From Alkalimonas sp. (GTDB taxonomy: Bacteria; Pseudomonadota; Gammaproteobacteria; Enterobacterales; Alteromonadaceae): a stretch of DNA of 61,468 nt. The notes beneath the pieces were generated by a model. It saw only the letters and a list, made by a program, of their open reading frames with translations, was not told the DNA's origin and did not search any database. This document shows positions 12,584 through 20,093 of the stretch, in pieces (the stretch's first letter is position 1; each line of letters opens with the position of its first letter). Location of the stretch: the NCBI RefSeq assembly GCF_020831925.1, contig NZ_JAFIFQ010000017.1, positions 1 through 61,468 on the forward strand, given 5' to 3'. The position numbers and the translations under genes were made by a program.

Positions 12584-12632
12584 CAGGCAGGCAAGGTAAA
12601 GACCAGAATAGCACAACCATGCTGCCTGCCTG
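12584..12632 (+). promoter_or_regulatory. Stem-loop in the deaD leader
   Basis: CAGGCAGGCA (12584-12593) pairs perfectly with TGCCTGCCTG (12623-12632) around a 29-nt loop. It ends 6 bases before the GAGG ribosome-binding site (12639-12642) of deaD. A TATACT -10 at 12517-12522 would place the hairpin in the 5' untranslated region. It could be a cold-responsive leader element; that is inference. Confidence 0.5.
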
Positions 12633-12653
12633 TGTATTGAGGTTTTATTATTT

Positions 12654-14417
12654 ATGTCTGAAGTGACATCTTTTGCTGAACTGGATCTGCCAGAAGCGTT
12701 ATTAAAAGCCGTGGCTGAACTTGGCTATGAAACACCATCGCCTATTCAGGCCGAGTCGATCCCGAAACTATTGGCAGGCAATGATTTGCTTGGCCAGGCC
12801 CAAACGGGTACCGGTAAAACAGCGGCTTTTGCTTTGCCACTACTGGCGCGGCTGGATGCTGGCCAGCGTGAGCCACAAATTCTGGTGCTGGCACCAACCC
12901 GCGAACTGGCTATCCAGGTGGCAGAAGCTTTTCAATCCTACGCCAAGTACCTGCCACAATTTCATGTGCTGCCTATTTATGGTGGCCAGAGTTACAGCAA
13001 CCAGCTGCGCTCGTTAAAGCGTGGTTGCCAGGTCGTGGTGGGTACGCCCGGTCGTATCATGGATCATTTGGATCGCGGCACCCTGGTGCTGGATAGGTTA
13101 AAAGCCATTGTGCTGGATGAAGCCGACGAAATGCTGCGGATGGGCTTTATCGATGATGTGCAGGTGATCATGGATAAAACACCGCCAGGCCGTCAGGTGG
13201 CGATGTTCTCAGCGACCATGCCAACGCAGATCCGCGCCATTGCTCAGAAGCATTTGAGCAATGCGCATGAAATTAAAATTGTCACCAAAACCAGCACGGT
13301 AGAGCGGATTACCCAACGCTTTGTATTGCTGGAAAACAACCAGAAACTGGACGCATTAACCCGCTTGCTGGAAGGTGAAGATTACGATGCCAGCATCGTC
13401 TTTGTCCGCACCAAAAGTGCCACCGAAGAAATTGCGGTGAAACTGGGTGCTCGCGGTTATGCGGTGGCCAGTTTAAATGGCGATATGAACCAGACGCACC
13501 GTGAACAAACCATTCGCCGCATTAAAGATGGCCAGTTGGATGTGATCGTAGCGACTGATGTTGCGGCCCGTGGTCTGGATGTGGAGCGCATCAGCCTGGT
13601 GGTGAACTACGATATTCCATACGACAGCGAAGCCTATGTACACCGCATTGGCCGGACTGGCCGGGCTGGTCGTGAAGGTAAGGCAATTTTGTTTGTGTCG
13701 CCACGTGAGCGTCGCTTGCTGCGCAGCATTGAACAGGCTACTCGTCAGCCGATTGAGCAGATGACGTTGCCTACCGGTGCGGTGATAGAACAACGCCGGA
13801 TCCAAAACTTCCGCGCCGAACTGGCGCAGTCAATTGAAACCCAGGATCTTACCTTCTTCCAGGGATTAATTGCTCAGTGGCAGGAAACGCTGGATTGTGC
13901 GGATAACGAGCTGGCAGCCGCTCTGCTTTTCATGGCGCAAAAAGATCAGCCGCTGAATGTGGCAGCTCAGTTCCCTGCATTGCGTGAGCCAAGCAATAAG
14001 CGTGATCGGGAACGTAGTGATCGCCCGGTACGAGAGCGTGGTGAGCGGCCTGAGCGCGGTGAGCGTGGCCCTAAGCCTCGCCGCGAAATGAAAGGTGATT
14101 ACACCACCTATCGTATTGAAGTGGGCAAAGAGCATGGTGTACGTGCTGGTGATATCGTCGGCGCTATTGCCAATGAAGCCAACATTGACAGTCAGTTTAT
14201 CGGCAACATCAAATTGTTTGATCAGTTCAGTACCGTTGAACTGCCAGCGACCATGCCGGCAGAGATTTTTCAGCACCTGAAAAAGGTTTATGTGCGTAAG
14301 CAAAAGCTGAACATCTCGGTCGATCAGGGTAGCACAGAGCGTCGTGCTCCAGGACCTGGTCCTCGTCCGGGTGCAGGTCCGCGTCCTGGCGCTGCGCCTA
14401 AGCGCCGTTCGCAGTAA
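12654..14417 (+). CDS. deaD: ATP-dependent DEAD-box RNA helicase DeaD/CsdA
   Basis: Cold-shock and ribosome-assembly RNA helicase, 587 residues. Motifs: AQTGTGKT (49-56), PTRELA (about 81), DEAD (155-158), SAT (186-188) and HRIGRTGR near residue 330. An Arg/Glu-rich linker (RERGERPERGERG) leads to a DbpA-like RNA-binding domain (YRIEVGKEHGV...GNIKLF). A G/P/R tail with PGPRPGAGPRPGA ends the protein. The sequence follows E. coli DeaD closely throughout, including the linker. The leader hairpin at 12,584 may regulate it. Confidence 0.95.
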   Translation: MSEVTSFAELDLPEALLKAVAELGYETPSPIQAESIPKLLAGNDLLGQAQTGTGKTAAFALPLLARLDAGQREPQILVLAPTRELAIQVAEAFQSYAKYLPQFHVLPIYGGQSYSNQLRSLKRGCQVVVGTPGRIMDHLDRGTLVLDRLKAIVLDEADEMLRMGFIDDVQVIMDKTPPGRQVAMFSATMPTQIRAIAQKHLSNAHEIKIVTKTSTVERITQRFVLLENNQKLDALTRLLEGEDYDASIVFVRTKSATEEIAVKLGARGYAVASLNGDMNQTHREQTIRRIKDGQLDVIVATDVAARGLDVERISLVVNYDIPYDSEAYVHRIGRTGRAGREGKAILFVSPRERRLLRSIEQATRQPIEQMTLPTGAVIEQRRIQNFRAELAQSIETQDLTFFQGLIAQWQETLDCADNELAAALLFMAQKDQPLNVAAQFPALREPSNKRDRERSDRPVRERGERPERGERGPKPRREMKGDYTTYRIEVGKEHGVRAGDIVGAIANEANIDSQFIGNIKLFDQFSTVELPATMPAEIFQHLKKVYVRKQKLNISVDQGSTERRAPGPGPRPGAGPRPGAAPKRRSQ

Positions 14418-14445
14418 ACTTCGCGGTTCGGATGTGAGCCTAAAG

Positions 14446-14470
14446 ACCTGCCCTTCGCGGCAGGTTTTTT
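14446..14470 (+). terminator. Terminator after deaD
   Basis: ACCTGCC and GGCAGGT form a 7-bp stem with a CTTCGC loop, followed by six T. It lies 29 bp after the deaD stop. Confidence 0.9.
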
Positions 14471-14528
14471 ATTGAAAAATACCATAAGACCCCATAGATC
14501 CATGCCATACCCTTTGTTGGAGTTTTGT

Positions 14529-14954
14529 ATGATCCTTGCCTGCCCGCATTGCCACCGTTTAAACCGCCTGCCGGAGGAGCGCCTGACAGCGCACCCCAGT
14601 TGTGGTCAGTGCAAACAACCGCTGTTTTCCGGCCAGGTGCTGGAGCTTACGTCCGCTAACTTTGCGCCGCATGCAGAAAAATCTGAACTGCCTTTGCTGG
14701 TTGATTTCTGGGCGCCCTGGTGTGGCCCTTGTGTGCAATTTGCACCAGTTTTTGCTGGCCTGGCCCGCGAATTGGAACCAAGGCTTCGATTGGCGAAGAT
14801 CAATACCGAGCAACAGCAGGCATTGGCTGCCCGCTTTGCCATTCGTTCGATCCCAACGCTGATGCTGTTTCAACAGGGCCAGCTGCTGGCGCAGCAAAGC
14901 GGAGCCATGCCAAAACAGCAACTGATGCAGTGGTTACAGCGAGAGTTGCGCTAG
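14529..14954 (+). CDS. trxC: Thioredoxin 2
   Basis: Zinc-containing cytoplasmic thioredoxin that reduces disulfides and is typically induced by oxidative stress. 141 residues from the ATG at 14529, chosen because GGAG lies six bases upstream and because homology starts there. An N-terminal zinc ribbon (CPHC at 5-8, CGQC at 25-28) is followed by the thioredoxin domain with active site WCGPC (64-68) and the cis-proline segment RSIPTLMLF. It is monocistronic, after the deaD terminator. Confidence 0.95.
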   Translation: MILACPHCHRLNRLPEERLTAHPSCGQCKQPLFSGQVLELTSANFAPHAEKSELPLLVDFWAPWCGPCVQFAPVFAGLARELEPRLRLAKINTEQQQALAARFAIRSIPTLMLFQQGQLLAQQSGAMPKQQLMQWLQRELR

Positions 14955-14964
14955 ACAGTTTTCT

Positions 14965-15023
14965 TCCAGAAGCGGCATCCATGCCGTTTAGCTAGTGGCC
15001 GCCTTACAGGGCACTAGCTAAAG
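14965..15023. repeat. Intergenic palindromic repeat, copy A
   Basis: A 33-nt block (14965-14997) is 27/33 identical to 57867-57899. It continues into an 11-bp perfect inverted repeat, TTTAGCTAGTG (14987-14997) with CACTAGCTAAA (15012-15022), preceded by a small hairpin CGGCAT-CC-ATGCCG. The last serine codon and stop codon of the minus-strand SNF2 gene lie inside the right arm. It sits between convergent trxC and the SNF2 gene and may act as a two-way terminator. Confidence 0.7.
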
Positions 15024-18000
15024 AGCTGCAACAGTTCGTCGGCGCTGCCCTGCCAGACGCCCTGCTGACTGCCACTGAACAGGCTATCGGCCAGCGCCTG
15101 CTTTTGTTGTTGCAGCAGCTGTATTTTTTGCTCGACCGTATCTTTGGCGATCAACTTGTAAACGAATACTTTCTTATCTTGGCCAATCCGGTGCGCCCGG
15201 TCGGTGGCTTGCTGCATCACGGCTGGGTTCCACCAGGGATCATAGTGGATCACCGTATCTGCAGCGGTTAAATTCAAGCCGGTGCCGCCAGCTTTTAAGC
15301 TGATCAGAAACAGTGGCACTTCCCCTTGCTGGAAACTGTCGATCTGCTGCTGGCGCTTTTTGGTTTGGCCGGTCAGTTTGGCGTAAGGAATGCTGAGTTG
15401 CTGCATTACCTCTTCTATCAGCGCCAGCATGCTGGTGAACTGGCTGAAAATAATGATTTTGCGGCCTTCTTCAATCATTTCTGGCACATTTTGCGTCAGC
15501 CAGTCCAGTTTGGCGCTGCTTTGCACTTTCTGGGCACTGGCGAGCTTCACTAGGCGGGCATCACAGCAAGCCTGGCGCAACTTCAGCAGTGCATCCAAGA
15601 ACTCAATCTGGCTTTTGGCCAGGCCTTTCTCTGCAAACAACTGGCGGATATGGCTTTCCATGCTCAGCCTGATGCTGTCGTACAACTGGCGCTGATCGGC
15701 TTCCATCGCCAGATACTGGTCGATTTCGACTTTTTCTGGTAATTCGCTCATCACTTCGCTTTTGGTTCGGCGCAGTAAAAACGGTGCCACCCGTTGCTGC
15801 AATTCCAGCCCACGCTCTGGATGTTGCTCGCGCTCTATCGGCCGACGAAACTGCTTACGGAAAAAGGCATCGCTGCCCAGTAGGCCGGGCAGAGCAAAGT
15901 CAAACAGTGACTTCAGTTCGCCTAAATGGTTTTCCAGTGGTGTACCGGATAGGCACAGGCGAAAATGGCCCTGCAATTTGCGAATAGCCGCCGTGGTCTG
16001 GCTACGGCTGTTTTTAATTTGCTGAGCTTCATCCAACACGATGTGGCTGAACTGGTGCTGCTGATAAAACTTTAGATCCCGGGCCATCAATGGGTAGGTG
16101 GTAATGATAAGTTCGGCTTCGGCCAGTTCCTGCAAAGCTTTGCCACGCTGCTGGCCGTGGATCACCTGCACATTCAGTTCTGGCGTGAAGCGCTCTGCTT
16201 CTTGCTGCCAGTTGCCAATCAGGCTGGTGGGGCAAATTACCAAAGCCTGCAACCGGCTTTGTTGCTTTTGCTGCAGCAAAAACGCCAGGGTTTGCAGGGT
16301 TTTGCCAAGCCCCATATCATCGGCCAGAATGCCGCCAAAGCCGTATTGCTGCAAAAAGACCAGCCAGTTCAGGCCCTGTTGCTGGTAGGGTCGAAGCTCG
16401 GCGTGTAAACCCGCCGGCACAGCGATGCTTTCAATGCCCTGGAAATTTTGTAACTTCTGGCTCAGTGCCCGAATATCACTGGCCTGATGAAAACTCAGCT
16501 GTTGTTCAGGCAGTTGTTGCAACAGGGCACTGCGGAAGGAGGGTAAACGCAGGCTGCTGGCCTCGCTGCCTTGCTGCAAAAACTCCTGCAAGGTACTGAA
16601 CAGAGGCTGCAGCTGATTGGCTGGCAGCTTCAGGGTTCTGCCATCCGGCAGGGGCAGCCAGAGTATGCTGTCGGGCTCGGGCTCACCGTGCTGTTGCAGC
16701 CACTGCTGCACCAATGGCAGCATTGGCAGACGTTCATCGCCCAGTTGGACATGCATATCCAGCTGAAACCAACCTGGCTGATCACTGTGCACTTCAAATT
16801 CGGTGTCGGCCTCGATAATGCCCAGATCAAAGTCTGCATTTTGTATAATGGACCAACCCTGCTGTTGCAACCAGGGTTTATCGCGCTCCAGCCATTCCAG
16901 CCAGGCCACTGGACTGTCGTCCACCACCGAAAAAAAGCGCTCAGCGCTGTGGTGCGAATGTTGCGGGTACAGCTGGGTATCTTGCAATTGCTCGATGGCG
17001 GCTTGTTCCTGCCTGGGTTGGCGCTCGATGGCGAAATGCTGCTGGCCCTGGCAATGATGAAACACCTGCGGCGCATCGGCTGGCATGACCGCCAGCTCTA
17101 TCGAACCATAGCGAAAGCAAAGCTCTGCCACCGGCAGGTTGCGCCGACCCTGGCGCTGCATCCCGAGTTTGAGCACTGGCCTGGGTACTTCTTGAATGCT
17201 TTTAATCTGAATATCGGCCGGTGCCGGCAGTTGTTCGGTTGGTAATGCCTGCTGCATACCCAGCCAAAGCTGTGCCAGTTCGGCTTCGGGTACCTTGGGG
17301 ATGTTCAGCAGGTGCTGCAGCTGTTCACCAGTGAGCCGGGTTTGGATCAGCCCCATTTCAAAGCGGCTTTCATCCAGGTACATCGGCGGTGTGGTATCGA
17401 TCAGGCGCCAGCTCGGTAAGCCTTCCAGCGTGAGTTGCAACAGGTGGTGTTCATCCTGTTGCTGCCAGCTGAGCTGCAATGGCCGGTTTGGGCCTGATTT
17501 AATGTCTTGCTGCACTTTTTGCCAGAAGCAGCGGCCACTTTGCAGCATGCTTTGCAGCGCCAGCGCTCCCCAGCGCTCTTTTAACAGCATCTGGCCAAAG
17601 CGATTCTGGCTGCTGATAAGGCCAAGCAGACGGAAATCTTCGCTGCAGCCCCAGTGCGGTATATAGCCCTGACGGTAATCGTGCTCGCTGAGCAGGCTGC
17701 CCTGGCCAAAACCGCCTTTTTTCAGTCGTCTGGCCCGGCGTGGGCTGACACTGAGGCCTTGTTCGGTCAGATCCAGTAAAAACAACACCCGATCTTTGTA
17801 TTCCAGCTCGACAGGTTGCTGCTCCAGTTGCTGCAAGCTATTAAGCCAGAGCTGGACTTTGTCTTGCTGCTGCTGATGTTGCTGCTCCTGTAGCTGGATG
17901 ACTTTGAGCAACACCGCCAGGGTGTGCTTGCAATTGACAGCCACCGGGCAGCTGCAACGAGCCTGCAGTTGCCAGTCGCGGCCCTGACGCAGCAGCCGGA

Positions 18001-18193
18001 TGGTCTGACGGTAAGGGATCAAAGAATTGCCCCAGACCTGAGCATCAATCCGGCTGTAGTCATCGGCTACATCCAGCCGGAACACTTTATTTTGCTCCAG
18101 ATAGGGTTGGGCGCGCTGATAGACGGCTGCGCCATAACGCAGTTTGAGTTCGTAATCCGACAGTGGAAACAGCTGAGTCTGGGGATCGGGCAT
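15014..18193 (-). CDS. SWIM zinc-finger SNF2-family DEAD/DEAH helicase
   Basis: A 1059-residue SNF2 ATPase. An N-terminal SWIM zinc finger (C80, C82, C88, H90) is followed by a long Gln/Leu-rich middle. The SNF2 ATPase core has DDMGLGKT near residue 624, DEAQ near 719, LSGTPLENHLGEL, and the C-lobe motifs SLKAGGTGLNL and ATDRAHRIGQ. Bacterial SWIM-SNF2 proteins are thought to remodel or translocate on nucleic acid, but substrates are mostly unknown. It is not RapA/HepA, which lacks SWIM. It stands alone; its stop codon lies in repeat copy A. Confidence 0.88.
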   Translation of the reverse strand: MPDPQTQLFPLSDYELKLRYGAAVYQRAQPYLEQNKVFRLDVADDYSRIDAQVWGNSLIPYRQTIRLLRQGRDWQLQARCSCPVAVNCKHTLAVLLKVIQLQEQQHQQQQDKVQLWLNSLQQLEQQPVELEYKDRVLFLLDLTEQGLSVSPRRARRLKKGGFGQGSLLSEHDYRQGYIPHWGCSEDFRLLGLISSQNRFGQMLLKERWGALALQSMLQSGRCFWQKVQQDIKSGPNRPLQLSWQQQDEHHLLQLTLEGLPSWRLIDTTPPMYLDESRFEMGLIQTRLTGEQLQHLLNIPKVPEAELAQLWLGMQQALPTEQLPAPADIQIKSIQEVPRPVLKLGMQRQGRRNLPVAELCFRYGSIELAVMPADAPQVFHHCQGQQHFAIERQPRQEQAAIEQLQDTQLYPQHSHHSAERFFSVVDDSPVAWLEWLERDKPWLQQQGWSIIQNADFDLGIIEADTEFEVHSDQPGWFQLDMHVQLGDERLPMLPLVQQWLQQHGEPEPDSILWLPLPDGRTLKLPANQLQPLFSTLQEFLQQGSEASSLRLPSFRSALLQQLPEQQLSFHQASDIRALSQKLQNFQGIESIAVPAGLHAELRPYQQQGLNWLVFLQQYGFGGILADDMGLGKTLQTLAFLLQQKQQSRLQALVICPTSLIGNWQQEAERFTPELNVQVIHGQQRGKALQELAEAELIITTYPLMARDLKFYQQHQFSHIVLDEAQQIKNSRSQTTAAIRKLQGHFRLCLSGTPLENHLGELKSLFDFALPGLLGSDAFFRKQFRRPIEREQHPERGLELQQRVAPFLLRRTKSEVMSELPEKVEIDQYLAMEADQRQLYDSIRLSMESHIRQLFAEKGLAKSQIEFLDALLKLRQACCDARLVKLASAQKVQSSAKLDWLTQNVPEMIEEGRKIIIFSQFTSMLALIEEVMQQLSIPYAKLTGQTKKRQQQIDSFQQGEVPLFLISLKAGGTGLNLTAADTVIHYDPWWNPAVMQQATDRAHRIGQDKKVFVYKLIAKDTVEQKIQLLQQQKQALADSLFSGSQQGVWQGSADELLQLFS

Positions 18194-18378
18194 GAAGCAA
18201 GGGTCCGCGAATTTTTTGCAAACAGCTATTGTAACGGTTTTGCGCTGATTTCCCCAGCGCTTTAGCAGTAGTTGATGGTCATTACTGTGTTAAGTGCTGC
18301 AACGCACCGATCGGTTGGCTTTGTAGGTGTAGCTTTAAACCTCATCCTGAATTCCATACCTCATGGCGATTCAGACCC

Positions 18379-18400
18379 TGCCCGGTAATAAAACCGGGCA
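18379..18400. promoter_or_regulatory. Stem-loop upstream of the PRC-barrel gene
   Basis: TGCCCGGT (18379-18386) and ACCGGGCA (18393-18400) form a perfect 8-bp stem with an AATAAA loop, 72 bp before the PRC-barrel ATG. There is no T-run on either strand, so a terminator is unlikely. It could be an operator or leader structure. Confidence 0.4.
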
Positions 18401-18472
18401 AGAAAAGCTGTGATGAAGCGGTTATCTCAGGCATCTCGTCTGACTAACACAGCCGATTCAAAGGAGATTCAC

Positions 18473-19450
18473 ATGAAAAAGTTACATTCGCTTGTTTTTT
18501 ATGCCTTGGTCACGCCAGCACTTACTTTAGGCGCAGCCTCAGTGCTGGCTCAGTCCTCAGCTGAGCAAGACAGTCGTGCTTTACAACAAAGTACCCAGCT
18601 TAACCAGCAAAGCAGTAATAAGACGGGCAACTACGACAAAAGCAGTTCTGCTGAGCGCAAGACTGAGCTCGGTCAACGCAAACCGCATGATCAGGCTCGC
18701 ATGCAAAATCGGGGGCATATCGACGCTGTGCCAGCCAAGGGAGCGCACGCCAGCAATCTGATTGGTGCCAATGTCCGCACCAATGACAACGAAGATATAG
18801 GCTCCGTAGACGATCTGATCCTTGATGAACAAGGCCAGATTGTTGCTATCATCGTCAGCGTTGGCGGCTTCCTTGGTATGGGCCAAAAAGACGTAGCCAT
18901 CGGTTGGGATAATATTACCCGCTCAGGCACTGCGGATAAGCTGGAGTTGCGGGTTGATGTAACACGCGATGATCTCCGTTCTGCACCGAAGTTTGTCAAA
19001 CGCGAGCAATCCAGCGCAGCCAGCAACACCCAGCGAGAGCAAAGTGCCCAGCAGCGTGCAGCGCAAAACATGCAACAAGGTGCCCAGCCGTCTGATATGC
19101 AGACAAGAACGGACCAACGCAGCGCTCGTGACCAGTCTCGCCAGCAAAACCGCGGCCACATCGACTCAACGCCAATCAGGGGCAGTCACGCCAACAACCT
19201 GATTGGTGCCAATGTTCGCACCAATGACAACGAAGATATTGGCTCTGTAGGTGATTTGATCCTGAATGAGCAGGGCCAGATTGTCGCTATTATCGTCAGC
19301 GTTGGTGGCTTCCTTGGTATGGGCCAAAAAGACGTTGCCATCGGTTGGGACAATGTTACCCGTTCAGGCACTGGGGATAAGCAGGAACTGCTGGTTGATG
19401 TGACACGCGAGGATCTGAACTCAGCACCGAAGTTTGCCAGTCGTGATTAG
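18473..19450 (+). CDS. Secreted protein with two PRC-barrel repeats
   Basis: 325 residues from the ATG at 18473 (AAGGAG six bases upstream). An upstream in-frame ATG at 18410 would spoil the signal peptide MKKLHSLVF...SVLAQS. Two 101-residue repeats (78-178 and 225-325) are about 83% identical, each a PRC-barrel domain with IGANVRTNDNEDIGSV and VSVGGFLGMGQKDVAI. They are joined by Gln/Ser/Arg-rich low-complexity linkers. PRC barrels mediate protein or RNA contacts; secreted versions often respond to stress. Its function is unknown. A stem-loop lies upstream and a terminator downstream. Confidence 0.85.
   Translation: MKKLHSLVFYALVTPALTLGAASVLAQSSAEQDSRALQQSTQLNQQSSNKTGNYDKSSSAERKTELGQRKPHDQARMQNRGHIDAVPAKGAHASNLIGANVRTNDNEDIGSVDDLILDEQGQIVAIIVSVGGFLGMGQKDVAIGWDNITRSGTADKLELRVDVTRDDLRSAPKFVKREQSSAASNTQREQSAQQRAAQNMQQGAQPSDMQTRTDQRSARDQSRQQNRGHIDSTPIRGSHANNLIGANVRTNDNEDIGSVGDLILNEQGQIVAIIVSVGGFLGMGQKDVAIGWDNVTRSGTGDKQELLVDVTREDLNSAPKFASRD
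18704..19447 (+). repeat. Internal duplication in the PRC-barrel gene
   Basis: DNA 18704-19006 is repeated at 19145-19447. The protein copies differ at 17 of 101 positions, and the central block (from IGANVR to IGWDN) is almost unchanged, with largely silent base differences. This fits a fairly recent in-frame tandem duplication or ongoing gene conversion. Confidence 0.85.
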
Positions 19451-19485
19451 AGGTTGGTACGCTTATTAAAGCGTGAGGGAGTAAG

Positions 19486-19517
19486 CGGCAGAGGCGAAAG
19501 TCTCTGCCGTTCTTATT
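19486..19517 (+). terminator. Terminator after the PRC-barrel gene
   Basis: CGGCAGAG (19486-19493) pairs with CTCTGCCG (19502-19509) around GCGAAAGT, followed by a T-rich TTCTTATTT. It lies 35 bp after the stop codon. Confidence 0.7.
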
Positions 19518-19667
19518 TATATCAGGCGCTGAAAAAAATACGCGCTATAGGTTCGTCAGCGTACAGACCAGAGATTGTGCTTCAGTTAGCCTGAAAGCTC
19601 ATTCTGCATTCAAAACCACGATGGCAAGAGGCAGATTTAAACGACACTAACCGCTGGAGCAAGATAT

Positions 19668-19835
19668 ATGAGCGCAAATCAGAATAAACACAGTTGGAGC
19701 AAAAATACCAATAAAGGAAAAGAACAGCAGGTTGCAGACAAGGAGACAGATAACAAGGATACCGCTAAAAAAGGGAAAACTAAGAAGCATGGTTACAAGG
19801 AAGGAACCGTATTAGGAGAAATTAACGATGACTGA
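19668..19835 (+). CDS. Small lysine-rich hydrophilic protein (55 aa)
   Basis: A 55-codon ORF opening MSANQNKHSWSKNTNKGKEQ and ending KEGTVLGEINDD. It has a GGAG ribosome-binding site eight bases before the ATG. It is very rich in Lys, Asn, Asp and Gln, with no hydrophobic segment, and so is probably disordered. Its TGA (19833-19835) overlaps the start of the DUF3185 gene by 8 bp, which suggests translational coupling and makes a real gene more likely. I do not recognise the family. Confidence 0.55.
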   Translation: MSANQNKHSWSKNTNKGKEQQVADKETDNKDTAKKGKTKKHGYKEGTVLGEINDD

Positions 19836-20055
19836 ACTGATGAATAGCAGGGTGTTGGCCATCGTTCTGGTGGTGGTTGGGTTGATTTTGTTGTTCTTCG
19901 CCTATCAATCATCGCAAAGCCTAGGCGATCAGGTCAAAGAAGCGGTTACCGGTCGCTTTACCGATTCCACCATCTGGTTTCTAATCTTTGGCGCGGCAGC
20001 CGCTGTAGCTGGTATTGCTATGTTGGTACTTGGTAAAACGGCCAGCCGCAATTAA
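19828..20055 (+). CDS. DUF3185-type small membrane protein
   Basis: 75 residues with two membrane helices (about 8-26 and 47-67) and a short polar loop with SLGDQVKEAVTGRFTDS between them. This matches the DUF3185 pattern, a small inner-membrane family of unknown function. AGGAG lies 10 bases before the ATG. It overlaps the 55-aa lysine-rich ORF and follows the PRC-barrel gene, as genes of stress-linked envelope sets often do; that link is inference. Confidence 0.75.
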   Translation: MTELMNSRVLAIVLVVVGLILLFFAYQSSQSLGDQVKEAVTGRFTDSTIWFLIFGAAAAVAGIAMLVLGKTASRN

Positions 20056-20093
20056 CTGGGTGTCCTTGTTCCCGCAACCAGGCAGTACGCCTT

